Shown: in pieces, positions 17,853 to 26,070 of the stretch
Numbering within the stretch: the first letter of the stretch is position 1
How the letters are laid out: the number at the start of each line of letters is the position of its first letter
Source: Lysobacter sp. CFH 32150
Lineage (GTDB): Bacteria; Pseudomonadota; Gammaproteobacteria; Xanthomonadales; Xanthomonadaceae
NCBI RefSeq assembly: GCF_022758295.1
Contig: NZ_JALDWJ010000001.1
Location: forward strand, 558,001 to 622,000
Length of the DNA: 64,000 nt
Direction: 5' to 3'
The notes under the pieces: model-generated
What the model was told of the DNA's origin: nothing
The model's input: only the letters and a program-made list of their open reading frames with translations
Databases searched by the model: none
Translations under genes and position numbers: made by a program

Positions 17853-17877
17853 CGCCCGTCCCCCGCCGGAGTCCCCC

Positions 17878-18939
17878 ATGTCCCGCGATCTCAACGACAC
17901 CCTGGTCTTCGTCAAGGTGGTCGAGCACGGCAGCTTCATTTCCGCAGCCCGCGCATTGCGCCTGCCCAAGACCACGGTCAGCCGCAAGGTGCAGGACCTG
18001 GAGACGCGCCTGGGTGCGCAACTCCTGCATCGCACCACCCGCAAGCTCGGCCTCACCGAAGCGGGCAACATCTATTTCGAGCATTGCTCACGGATCGCGC
18101 GCGAACTCGATGAGGCGGAAAGCGCCGTCGGACAGCTTCAGGGCGGTCCACGCGGGTGGTTGCGGATCACCGCACCATATTCGATGGGAATCGAGCGCAT
18201 CGCGCCGCTGCTCGGCGAGTTCCATGCACGTCACCCGGAAGTGCGGGTCGAGATGGTCCTGACCAACGAGCCGTTGGACCTGATCGACAAGGAGATCGAC
18301 GTCGCGCTGCGCGTCGGCAACCTGCCCGACTCCAACCTGGTCGCCCGGCGGCTCACGGTATTCCGCACCCAGATCTACGCGAGCGCAGAGTACATCGAAC
18401 GTCACGGCGAACCGCTCCACCCCGACGACCTGCAGCATCACCGCGCACTGGCCATGCACAAGCAACGCCACAACGGTGGTTTCCTGTGGCCACTGAGCGA
18501 TGGCGAACGCAGCGTCGATTACCGCGTCGACCCGGTGTTCGTCGCCAACGATCCCGCTGCACTGCGGGGCGCCCTGCTGTGCGGCGAAGGCCTGATGCTG
18601 GCCAGCGACATCATGGTCAAGCCGTATGCCGAGCGAGGTTTCGTCCGTCGCGTATTGGCCGGCTGGAGCGGACCGGAGTACGAGCTCAACGCGGTGTTCC
18701 CGCGTGGACGCGTGCAGTCGCCGAAGGTACGCGCGTTCGTGGATTTCATGGTCGAGCGGCTCAACTTCGACGCGGATTACATGCAATTGCTCTGCCCGGA
18801 TGCCAAATGCTCCAGCGAGTTGGTCGGCGACGTGCCCGCAGAGGTCGCCGTGGCGATCTCCCACGCCAAGACGCAGCGGGCTGCCATAACCAGGCGCGAA
18901 GAGCAGAGCACGGACACGGAAACCGCCGAATCTGTTTGA
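17878..18939 (+). CDS. LysR family transcriptional regulator
   Basis: Protein of 353 aa. The N-terminal winged helix-turn-helix reads FVKVVEHGSFISAARALRLP then TTVSRKVQDLETRLGAQLLH (about 9-50). A periplasmic-binding-protein-like effector domain (about 90-300) follows, beginning LRITAPYSMGIERIAPLLGEF. The C-terminus is about 45 residues longer than common LysR proteins and contains two Cys (CPDAKCSSELVG). Divergent from the DUF2798-SDR-RND operon, it is very probably the pump's regulator; the inducer is unknown. The ATG at 17878 agrees with the family N-terminus. Confidence 0.92.
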   Translation: MSRDLNDTLVFVKVVEHGSFISAARALRLPKTTVSRKVQDLETRLGAQLLHRTTRKLGLTEAGNIYFEHCSRIARELDEAESAVGQLQGGPRGWLRITAPYSMGIERIAPLLGEFHARHPEVRVEMVLTNEPLDLIDKEIDVALRVGNLPDSNLVARRLTVFRTQIYASAEYIERHGEPLHPDDLQHHRALAMHKQRHNGGFLWPLSDGERSVDYRVDPVFVANDPAALRGALLCGEGLMLASDIMVKPYAERGFVRRVLAGWSGPEYELNAVFPRGRVQSPKVRAFVDFMVERLNFDADYMQLLCPDAKCSSELVGDVPAEVAVAISHAKTQRAAITRREEQSTDTETAESV

Positions 18940-18944
18940 GCAGA

Positions 18945-18984
18945 AGCGTCACCGAATCGGCATGACGCTCTAGCCATCGGCTAG
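18945..18984 (+). other. Paired hairpins and -10-like element before pyrH
   Basis: AGCGTCA (18945-18951) pairs with TGACGCT (18963-18969), and CTAGCC-ATC-GGCTAG follows at 18970-18984. The first could end lysR transcription, though no T run follows. TAGAAT (18982-18987) may be the -10 of the pyrH promoter, but I see no convincing -35. Confidence 0.35.
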
Positions 18985-19030
18985 AATCCTCGGCGCTTTT
19001 ACCAGCATCGTCGCCCGCCTGGAGCCTGTC

Positions 19031-19753
19031 ATGTCGCAACTCGCCTATCGCCGTGTCCTGTTGAAGTTGTCCGGCGAGGCGTTGATGGGAGACGAGGACT
19101 ACGGCATCGACCCGAAGGTGATCGGGCGGCTGGCGCGCGAGGTGATCGAAGCGCGCGAAGCCGGGGCCGAGATCGCGCTGGTGATCGGCGGCGGCAACAT
19201 CTTCCGCGGCGCGGGACTTGCGGCCGGCGGCATGGACCGGGTCACCGGCGACCAGATGGGCATGCTGGCGACGGTGATCAACGCGCTGGCGATGCAGGAC
19301 GCACTGGAGAAGCTCGGCGCGAAGTGCCGGGTGATGAGCGCGATCAAGATCAACGACGTGTGCGAGGACTACATCCGCCGCCGCGCCATCCGCCACCTCG
19401 AAAAAGGCCGCATCGCGATCTTCGCCGCCGGCACCGGCAATCCGTTCTTCACCACCGATTCCGGCGCCGCGCTGCGCGCGATCGAGATCGGGGCCGACCT
19501 GCTGCTGAAAGCGACCAAGGTCGACGGCGTGTACGACAAGGATCCGAAGAAGCACAAGAATGCGGTGCGTTTCGAGAAACTGAGCTACGACGAGGTCATC
19601 GCCCGCAACCTGCAGGTGATGGATACCGCCGCGTTCGCGCTGTGCCGCGACAGCGACCTGCCGCTGCGCATCTTCGACATGAGCCATCCCGGCGTCCTGT
19701 TGAGCATCCTGCAGGGCGAGCCCATCGGCACGCTGGTCCAAGGCCGGAGCTAG
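19031..19753 (+). CDS. pyrH: UMP kinase
   Basis: Phosphorylates UMP to UDP; amino acid kinase family, 240 aa, cytoplasmic hexamer. Motifs are [68 protein letters not shown], and [15 protein letters not shown]. The ATG at 19031 has GGAG upstream. In many bacteria rpsB-tsf-pyrH-frr are contiguous; here pyrH is about 15.7 kb from tsf and is followed not by frr but by a large inverted-repeat element and a CDF transporter. Confidence 0.97.
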   Translation: MSQLAYRRVLLKLSGEALMGDEDYGIDPKVIGRLAREVIEAREAGAEIALVIGGGNIFRGAGLAAGGMDRVTGDQMGMLATVINALAMQDALEKLGAKCRVMSAIKINDVCEDYIRRRAIRHLEKGRIAIFAAGTGNPFFTTDSGAALRAIEIGADLLLKATKVDGVYDKDPKKHKNAVRFEKLSYDEVIARNLQVMDTAAFALCRDSDLPLRIFDMSHPGVLLSILQGEPIGTLVQGRS

Positions 19754-19754
19754 T

Positions 19755-20019
19755 AGGGCCTGTTAACGCCGACAGAATAGGTCGCGCCGGGCCTGAAGCC
19801 ATGCGAGGCAAGGAAAAGAGAGGGAATGTATGTCGATACATGACCGAGCGATGACGCGGCATCGCATGGCTTCAGGCCCGGCCCGGAGGGTTGCTCCTCA
19901 GTGGCCACCATGCGGCGCCGCGCGCCTCGACCTTGCAGCCAGCAAGGCGCATCGTCGCAACACCACCTGGCGGCCACTGATGAGCAACGCGACCTACTCT
20001 GTCGGCGTTAACAGGCCCT
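19755..20019. repeat. 265-bp nested inverted-repeat element folding as a three-way junction
   Basis: The outer 32-bp arms (19755-19786 and 19988-20019, one mismatch) begin AGGGCCTGTTAACGCCGACA. Inside are two more stems: a perfect 20-bp stem (19787-19806 with 19862-19881) and a 17-bp stem with one mismatch (19890-19906 with 19972-19988). The first carries a small ATGTAT-GTCG-ATACAT tip at 19826-19841, the second a CCTTGC-AGCCA-GCAAGG tip at 19931-19947. Nearly every base at the junction is paired. There is no credible ORF and no clear target-site duplication. It resembles a MITE-like or structured-RNA element; I do not recognise a named family. Confidence 0.85.
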
Positions 20020-20023
20020 GACC

Positions 20024-20929
20024 GTGGGTGCCGGCCACAGCCATAGCCACGGCACTTCGACGACACGCGCGTTCGCGGTCGTCACCCTGGTCAACCTCGG
20101 CTACACGGCGCTGGAAGCCGGCTACGGCTTCATGACCAACTCGCTGGCGTTGCTGTCGGACGCCGTGCACAACCTGGGCGACGTGTTGGGCCTCGCACTG
20201 GCCTGGGGCGCGGCGGTGATCGCACGACGACCGCCGACCGCGCGCCACACCTACGGGTGGCGTCGCGCCACATTGTTGTCGCCGCTGGCGAACGCGCTGC
20301 TGCTGGTGGCGTTTTCCGGCGCGCTAGGCTGGGAGGCGATCCGCCGCTTCACTGCACCGCCGGAAGTGCCGGGCTTGCCGGTCATGGCCGTGGCCACGAT
20401 CGGCATCGTGGTCAACCTGTTCGGCGCATGGATGATGCGCGAGGGCCACGCCGAGGATCTGAACCGCCGCGGCGCCTTCCTGCACTTGATCGCCGACGCC
20501 GCGGTCTCGCTGGCCGCGGTGGTGGCCGGCCTCGGGATCTGGTGGCTGGGCTGGGTCTGGCTCGATCCTGCGATCGCATTGCTGATCGGTGTCGTGGTCG
20601 CTGTCGGCGCATTCGGGCTGCTGCGCGAGAGCTTCAACGCGGCGATGGACGCGGTGCCGCGCGGCATCGACCAGGGGCAGGTCCAGGATTTTCTCGCCGG
20701 GCAGGCCGGCGTGAGCGCGGTGCACCACCTGCATATCTGGTCCCTGGGCGCAGGCGAAATCGCCATGACCGCGCATCTGGTGCGAGCCGACGATGGCGAC
20801 CATGACGGCTTCATCGACCGCCTCACGCACGACCTCGACCACCGCTTCGGCATCAACCACCCGACCCTGCAGATCGAACGCGGAACCGCATGTGAGCACG
20901 ATCGGCATGATCGTGCGCCGCATCACTAG
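20024..20929 (+). CDS. Cation diffusion facilitator, zinc-type exporter (ZitB/CzcD-like)
   Basis: Inner-membrane antiporter of 301 aa that exports divalent metal in exchange for protons. The N-terminus is His-rich (GAGHSHSHG). TM2 has LLSDAVHNLGDVLG and TM5 has HLIADAAVSLAAV; the HxxxD pairs in both helices are the Zn/Cd-type site. The C-terminal cytoplasmic domain includes VHHLHIWSLGAGEIAMTAHL, and the tail CEHDRHDRAPHH is also His-rich. The start is a GTG at 20024, only 4 nt beyond the right end of the 265-bp repeat; its only Shine-Dalgarno-like bases (AGG, 20013-20015) lie in the repeat arm. The gene separates pyrH from frr. Confidence 0.93.
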   Translation: MGAGHSHSHGTSTTRAFAVVTLVNLGYTALEAGYGFMTNSLALLSDAVHNLGDVLGLALAWGAAVIARRPPTARHTYGWRRATLLSPLANALLLVAFSGALGWEAIRRFTAPPEVPGLPVMAVATIGIVVNLFGAWMMREGHAEDLNRRGAFLHLIADAAVSLAAVVAGLGIWWLGWVWLDPAIALLIGVVVAVGAFGLLRESFNAAMDAVPRGIDQGQVQDFLAGQAGVSAVHHLHIWSLGAGEIAMTAHLVRADDGDHDGFIDRLTHDLDHRFGINHPTLQIERGTACEHDRHDRAPHH

Positions 20930-21179
20930 GCACGTGTTCCTTCTCCCTCCGGGGTGAAAGCGTACTGCTTGCGAGCCACTGGCTCGCGTACGCTTGAACG
21001 CCCTTGCGCGATGCGCAAGGGCTGGGGCGCGGAGCGAGGTGCCCGAAGGGCGGATGAGGGGCGGCGAAGCGATGTAGCGCCAGATTCCAGCGGAATCCGG
21101 CACCCGTGATAACGCAAGCAAGTGCGACATCATCGCTTCGCCACCCCTCACCCCAACCCCTCTCCCGATGGGAGAGGGG
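20896..21179. repeat. Dense palindrome cluster between the CDF gene and frr
   Basis: Six hairpins lie in this stretch. They are GCACGATC-GGCAT-GATCGTGC (20896-20916, inside the CDF 3' end); AAGCGTAC...GTACGCTT enclosing GCGAGCC-ACT-GGCTCGC (20958-20995); GCCCTTGCGC-GAT-GCGCAAGGGC (21000-21022); and a 20-bp stem (21055-21074 with 21131-21150, one mismatch). That stem encloses GATTCC-AGC-GGAATC (21083-21097). Last is CCCCTCTCCC-GAT-GGGAGAGGGG (21157-21179). The 300-bp gap contains no gene. The last unit looks like a repeat common in xanthomonad intergenic DNA (recollection, not search). It may serve as terminator for the CDF gene. Confidence 0.7.
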
Positions 21180-21190
21180 CTTCATCTCGC

Positions 21191-21196
21191 TATAAT
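21191..21196 (+). promoter_or_regulatory. -10 box of the frr-uppS-cdsA promoter
   Basis: A perfect TATAAT at 21191-21196 lies 33 bp before the frr ATG. The -35 at the right spacing (ATGGGA, 21168-21173) is weak and is buried in the last palindrome of the preceding cluster. Confidence 0.55.
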
Positions 21197-21229
21197 CCCG
21201 CGGCTACGGACACAGGCCTGGAGCCCGCG

Positions 21230-21787
21230 ATGCTCAATGAGATCAAGAAAGACGCCCAGACGCGCATGGCCAAGAGCGTCGATGCTCTCCGCCACGAACT
21301 GGTGAAGCTGCGCACCGGCCGCGCCAGTACCGCACTGGTCGACCATATCAAGGTCAATTACTACGGCTCCGACATGCCGCTGTCGCAGGTCGCGAGCGTC
21401 GCCGTCACCGATTCGCGTTCGCTCACGATCACGCCATGGGAAAAGCAGATCGTCGGTGCGGTCGAAAAGGCGATCCTCGCCTCGGACCTCGGCCTGACCC
21501 CGAACACCGCCGGCACCGTCATCCGCCTCAACCTGCCCGCGCTGACCGAAGAGCGCCGCAAGGAACTGTCCAAGCACGTGCACGCCGGTGGCGAGGATGC
21601 CAAGGTCGCGATCCGCAACATCCGCCGCGACGCCAACCACCAGGTCAAGGAACTGCTGAAGGACAAGAAGATCACCGAGGACGAGGCCAGCCGCAGCGAA
21701 ACCGAGATCCAGAAGGTGACGGACGCAGCCATCAAGGACGTCGACGACGTGGTCAAGGCCAAAGAACAGGAATTGATGGCCGTCTGA
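21230..21787 (+). CDS. frr: Ribosome recycling factor
   Basis: Splits post-termination ribosomes together with EF-G; 185 aa, the normal length. It starts MLNEIKKDAQTRMAKSVDAL and has RTGRAST in the first helix, YYGSDMPLSQVASV, TPWEKQ and the C-terminal helices (KKITEDEASRSETEIQKVTD). The ATG at 21230 is preceded by GGAG; a longer in-frame reading from 21122 crosses the palindromes and the promoter and is rejected. First gene of the long envelope-biogenesis run. Confidence 0.97.
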   Translation: MLNEIKKDAQTRMAKSVDALRHELVKLRTGRASTALVDHIKVNYYGSDMPLSQVASVAVTDSRSLTITPWEKQIVGAVEKAILASDLGLTPNTAGTVIRLNLPALTEERRKELSKHVHAGGEDAKVAIRNIRRDANHQVKELLKDKKITEDEASRSETEIQKVTDAAIKDVDDVVKAKEQELMAV

Positions 21788-21814
21788 CCGCCGGAACGAG
21801 CAAGCTCCGTCCGC

Positions 21815-22597
21815 ATGTCCTCACCGCAACCAGGCATCCCGCGCCACCTCGCCGTCATCATGGACGGCAACGGCCGCTGGGCCGAACGTCGCCGTCGTCC
21901 GCGTGCAGTCGGTCATCGCGCCGGCGCACGCGCAGTCAACGTCTGCATCGATTTCTGCATCGACACGGGCATCGAGGCGCTGACCCTGTTCGCCTTCTCC
22001 AGTGAGAACTGGGGCAGGCCGGAGGACGAAGTCGGCGCGTTGATGAAACTCTTCCTCAACGCACTCGAGCGCGAAGTCGACGAACTCGACCGCCGCGGCG
22101 TGCGCGTGCGCTTCATCGGCGAACGCGGCCGCTTCAACGAAGCGATCCGGGCGCGCATGGATGCCGCGGAAACGCAAACCGCCGCCAATACCCGGCTGCA
22201 TTTGAGCGTTGCCGCCAGTTACGGCGGGCGTTGGGATATCGCCAACGCGGCGCGCAGCCTTGCGGCGGATGTCGCTGCCGGGCGCCTGCGTGTCGAAGAC
22301 ATCGACGAGGCCGCGCTCGGCGCGCGCACCGCACTCGCCGACCTGCCGCCCCCCGACTTGTTCATCCGTACCGGCGGCGACACCCGCATCAGCAATTTCC
22401 TGTTGTGGCAACTCGCCTATACCGAATTGTGGTTCACGGAAACGTTGTGGCCGGACATGGATGCGGTGACACTGCAACGCGCCGTCGACGACTACGCTGC
22501 CCGCGAGCGCCGATTCGGCCTCACTGGCGCACAAATCGCCCAGCCTTCCAACGGCATGCCCACAACCGGCACGCCTTCAAACGGACTTACTGAATGA
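21815..22597 (+). CDS. uppS: Undecaprenyl diphosphate synthase
   Basis: cis-Prenyltransferase of 260 aa that builds the C55 lipid carrier for peptidoglycan and O-antigen. VIMDGNGRWAE (catalytic Asp near residue 16), FAFSSENWGRP, and DLFIRTGGDTRISNFLLWQL with ELWFTETLWPD are diagnostic. The last 15 residues ([17 protein letters not shown]) contain two similar NGMPTTG/TPSNG units and look like an unstructured tail. The stop overlaps the cdsA start by 4 nt (ATGA). Confidence 0.97.
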   Translation: MSSPQPGIPRHLAVIMDGNGRWAERRRRPRAVGHRAGARAVNVCIDFCIDTGIEALTLFAFSSENWGRPEDEVGALMKLFLNALEREVDELDRRGVRVRFIGERGRFNEAIRARMDAAETQTAANTRLHLSVAASYGGRWDIANAARSLAADVAAGRLRVEDIDEAALGARTALADLPPPDLFIRTGGDTRISNFLLWQLAYTELWFTETLWPDMDAVTLQRAVDDYAARERRFGLTGAQIAQPSNGMPTTGTPSNGLTE

Positions 22598-23430
22598 CCC
22601 GTACGCGACTCCTGGCTGCGCTATTCATGACGCCAATCGCGATTGCGGCGGTCCTGCTGTTGCCGACGCCGTGGCTGGTCGCCCTCGCGGCCGTCCTCTT
22701 CCTCGCCGGCCTGTGGGAATGGCTTCGCCTGGCGGAGATCGACGACACCCTGCACCGTACCGTGCTGCTGGTCGCCAACCTGGCAATGATGGTCGCGATC
22801 GTGTGGGCCTCCCGTTCCAGCAGCGGTTATAGCTACGTGTTGTTCCAGATTGCCGTGGTGATCGGCGTGATCTGGTGGCTGCTGGCGCTGCTGTGGCTGC
22901 AGCATTACGCCTTCGCCTCCGACCACGACACCCACGCGCGCGCATTCAAACTCGCTGCCGGCACGCTCAGCGTCATCCCGGCCTGGGCTGCGCTGGCGCT
23001 GATCCATGCCAGCGAGCCGAATGGCCATCGCTGGCTGTTATTGGCGCTGCTGGTGATCTGGGCCGCCGACACCGGTGCGTATTTCGCCGGCCGTTACTTC
23101 GGCAAGCACAAGCTCAGTCCACGCATCAGCCCGAACAAAACCATCGAAGGCTTGATTGGCGGTGTCGTGGCTTCGCTGTTGGTCGCCCTGGTGGGTGCGC
23201 CACTGGCCGGGGCCACACTCGCGCAATTGCCATGGGTTGCGCTGGTGGTGGTGGTCACCGTCGGCTTCTCGGTGGTGGGCGACCTGTTCGAAAGCCTGCT
23301 CAAGCGACATGTTGGCGCGAAGGATTCCGGCGACCTGATCCCCGGACACGGCGGCATCCTCGACCGCATCGACAGCGTGCTCGCCGCGCTGCCGGTGTTC
23401 GCGCTGGGCAAGAGCTGGTTCGGCTTCTGA
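22594..23430 (+). CDS. cdsA: Phosphatidate cytidylyltransferase
   Basis: Makes CDP-diacylglycerol, the precursor of all phospholipids; integral membrane protein of 278 aa with about eight hydrophobic segments. The signature near the C-terminus is [20 protein letters not shown] then LDRIDS, with the conserved S-x-x-K-R-x4-[22 protein letters not shown] is also typical. The start at 22594 is coupled to uppS by ATGA, and dxr follows after 10 bp. Confidence 0.96.
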   Translation: MTRTRLLAALFMTPIAIAAVLLLPTPWLVALAAVLFLAGLWEWLRLAEIDDTLHRTVLLVANLAMMVAIVWASRSSSGYSYVLFQIAVVIGVIWWLLALLWLQHYAFASDHDTHARAFKLAAGTLSVIPAWAALALIHASEPNGHRWLLLALLVIWAADTGAYFAGRYFGKHKLSPRISPNKTIEGLIGGVVASLLVALVGAPLAGATLAQLPWVALVVVVTVGFSVVGDLFESLLKRHVGAKDSGDLIPGHGGILDRIDSVLAALPVFALGKSWFGF

Positions 23431-23440
23431 TGCGAACGCG

Positions 23441-24616
23441 ATGAAGCAGGTTGCTGTCCTTGGCGCTACGGGTTCGATCGGCACTTCCGCGCTCGATGTC
23501 ATCGCGCGCCATCCGGATCGGCTCCGCGCGAATGTGCTGGCCGCAGGCAGCAATGTCGATGCCTTGATCGCACTGTGCGGCATGCATCGGCCGCGGCATG
23601 CAGTGATTGCCGAAGAATCCGGTTTCGCCGCCTTGCGCGATGGCCTGCGCGCAGCCGGTCTCGATACCGAGGCACATGCCGGCGCTGCCGCGCTCGATGC
23701 GATGGTCGCGGGCGATGCCTGCGACACGGTCGTCGCCGCAATCGTCGGCGCGGCTGGTTTGTCGTCGACGCTTGCCGCGGCATGCGCAGGCAAGCGCCTG
23801 CTGCTGGCGAACAAGGAATCGCTCGTTCTGGCCGGGGAGTTGCTTACCGCAACCGCGCACGACGCCGGTGCGGAGATCGTGCCCATCGACAGCGAACACA
23901 ACGCGATCTTCCAATGCCTGCCGTCGGCGCACGCGCGCGATGGCTTGCAGCGCATCTTCCTGACCGCGTCCGGTGGGCCATTCCGCGGCAAGCGCCGCGA
24001 TGAATTGGTAGACGTGACCCCAGCCCAGGCCGTGGCGCACCCGAAGTGGTCGATGGGGCCGAAGATCTCGGTCGACTCGGCCACGCTGATGAACAAAGGC
24101 CTCGAAGTGATCGAGGCGCACCATCTTTTCGGCCTGCCCGCGGCGCGGATCAGCGTGCTGGTGCATCCGCAGAGTCTGGTGCATTCACTGGTCGAATTCG
24201 TGGACGGATCCACCTTGGCCCAGCTTGGCTTGCCGGACATGCGCACCGCGCTCGCGGTCGGCTTCGCCTGGCCGGAGCGGATCGCGTCCGGCGTCAGGGG
24301 CCTTGATTTGCTGCAGCACGGCCGGCTCGATTTCGAGACGCCGGACCTGGATGCCTTCCCTTGCCTGCGACTGGCCTACCAGGCGCTGGAGGCCGGCGGG
24401 ACCGCACCGGCCGTGTTGAACGCAGCCAATGAAGTCGCGGTTTCAGCCTTTCTTCAGGGCCGGGTCGCTTTCCTAGACATCCCTGCGCTGGTCGAGGATA
24501 GCCTCGCCGCGCTCCCACCCACCCCGGCGGACACGCTGGATGTGCTGCGCGCAGCAGATGCGCAGGCACGTCGGCACGTCGAACAGGCAATCGCACGGAT
24601 GACGAGTCATGGCTGA
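23441..24616 (+). CDS. dxr: 1-Deoxy-D-xylulose 5-phosphate reductoisomerase
   Basis: Second step of the MEP isoprenoid pathway: NADPH-dependent conversion of DXP to MEP. 391 aa. It starts [20 protein letters not shown] with the nucleotide-binding GATGSIG, then [24 protein letters not shown] with the metal-binding acidic residues, [10 protein letters not shown] (flexible loop) and [15 protein letters not shown]. Pathway partner ispA lies 16.6 kb downstream in this window; dxs is not present. Confidence 0.97.
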   Translation: MKQVAVLGATGSIGTSALDVIARHPDRLRANVLAAGSNVDALIALCGMHRPRHAVIAEESGFAALRDGLRAAGLDTEAHAGAAALDAMVAGDACDTVVAAIVGAAGLSSTLAAACAGKRLLLANKESLVLAGELLTATAHDAGAEIVPIDSEHNAIFQCLPSAHARDGLQRIFLTASGGPFRGKRRDELVDVTPAQAVAHPKWSMGPKISVDSATLMNKGLEVIEAHHLFGLPAARISVLVHPQSLVHSLVEFVDGSTLAQLGLPDMRTALAVGFAWPERIASGVRGLDLLQHGRLDFETPDLDAFPCLRLAYQALEAGGTAPAVLNAANEVAVSAFLQGRVAFLDIPALVEDSLAALPPTPADTLDVLRAADAQARRHVEQAIARMTSHG

Positions 24617-24624
24617 GGCTTCAA

Positions 24625-25995
24625 ATGGGTGCGGCTTCAATGAGTAACTTCCTGGGCTCCGTGTGGTGGATGATCGTCAGCCTCGGCGTGCTGGTGACTT
24701 TCCACGAGTTCGGCCATTACTGGGTCGCGCGTCGCAGCGGGGTCAAGGTGCTGCGGTTCTCGGTCGGCTTCGGCAAGGCGCTGTGGTCACGCCATGACCG
24801 CCACGGCACCGAGTTCGTGATCGCGGCGATCCCACTCGGCGGCTACGTCAAGATGCTCGACGAGCGCGAAGGCGATGTCCCGGCAAGCGATGTCGCGCAG
24901 GCGTTCAACCGGCAGACGGTATGGAAGCGGATCGCAATCGTCGCCGCCGGCCCGGTCGCCAACCTGCTGCTGTGCGTAGCCCTGCTGTGGGCGATGTTCG
25001 TGATCGGCCGACCGGATTTCGCGCCGGTCCTCGGCCGCGTTGACGGTATCGCCGCGCAGGCGGGTTTCCGCAGCGGTGATACGGTGCTGAAAGTCGGTGA
25101 GCGTGCGACTCCGACCTGGAGCGAAGCGGCGCTGGCGCTGACCACCGCCGCGCTGGATCGCGGCACGGTGCCTGTGGATGTGCGCACTGCCAACGACAGC
25201 CTCGCCACCCGCCAGTTGTCGCTATCGCAACTGCCGGCCGAATTCGATGAGCCACACGCCGTGCAGGTCATGGGCTTCACCCCGCGGCATCGGCTGCTGC
25301 CACCTGTCGTTGGCGACATCGGCGAAGGTACACCGGCCTACGGTGTGCTGGCCGAGGGTGATCGTGTCACGGCGGTCGACGGGCAGCTGGTGGCGGCCTT
25401 CGACGACATCGGGCCACTGGTGCAGCAACTCGGCGTACGCGGCGGCACCGGCATGGTCGAAGTCGACCGCGGCGGCAAACGGCTGGCGCTGGAACTGGCT
25501 CCTCAACGCCGCACTGATCCGGAGCGCGGCAGCTACTGGGCGCTCGGCATCACCCCAGCTCCGGCCGAAGTCCCCCCCTACGACGCAACCTTGCGCTTCG
25601 GCTTGATCACAGCCCTGCCCGCCGCGGTTCAGGAAACCAGCAAGATGGCCGGCGACTCGATCGGGATGATTGCGCGCATGTTCAGCGGCCGCGCCTCGGT
25701 CGAGAACGTGTCCGGTCCGATCACCATCGCCCGCTACGCCAATGCCTCGGCCCAGCTCGGTACGGCCTGGTTCTTGAACTTCCTGGCCCTGTTGTCACTC
25801 AGTCTAGCGATCCTCAACCTCCTGCCGATCCCGGTCTTGGACGGCGGGCACCTGCTGTATTACCTTATCGAGTTGGTCAAAGGCAGTCCGTTGAGCGAAC
25901 GCGCCATGGCCGCCGGGCAATACGTGGGCCTGGCGCTCCTGGCCGGGTTGATGGGCCTGGCGTTCTACAACGACATCCTGCAACTGGTGCGCTGA
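24625..25995 (+). CDS. rseP: RIP metalloprotease RseP (site-2 protease)
   Basis: Inner-membrane zinc protease of 456 aa that cleaves anti-sigma factors such as RseA, activating the sigma-E envelope stress response. HEFGH near residue 27 and the second zinc motif LLPIPVLDGGHLLYY near residue 405 are intact, with two PDZ-like domains between them (about 115-310). The ATG at 24625 has GAGG at 6 nt; a second Met five codons in is possible. Located just before bamA, as in many proteobacteria. Confidence 0.97.
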   Translation: MGAASMSNFLGSVWWMIVSLGVLVTFHEFGHYWVARRSGVKVLRFSVGFGKALWSRHDRHGTEFVIAAIPLGGYVKMLDEREGDVPASDVAQAFNRQTVWKRIAIVAAGPVANLLLCVALLWAMFVIGRPDFAPVLGRVDGIAAQAGFRSGDTVLKVGERATPTWSEAALALTTAALDRGTVPVDVRTANDSLATRQLSLSQLPAEFDEPHAVQVMGFTPRHRLLPPVVGDIGEGTPAYGVLAEGDRVTAVDGQLVAAFDDIGPLVQQLGVRGGTGMVEVDRGGKRLALELAPQRRTDPERGSYWALGITPAPAEVPPYDATLRFGLITALPAAVQETSKMAGDSIGMIARMFSGRASVENVSGPITIARYANASAQLGTAWFLNFLALLSLSLAILNLLPIPVLDGGHLLYYLIELVKGSPLSERAMAAGQYVGLALLAGLMGLAFYNDILQLVR

Positions 25996-26070
25996 CCACG
26001 CCTGGACAACCTGCACCCGCGACCCCGCCCTCGCCTCACCGGCGAAGGTTCCGACCCCTACCCGGATGTG

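Noticed and set aside
19786-19988. Treating the 265-bp palindromic element as a complete insertion sequence or a terminator
   Set aside because: No transposase-sized ORF fits, no target duplication is obvious, and the stems are much longer and more nested than a terminator, without T runs.
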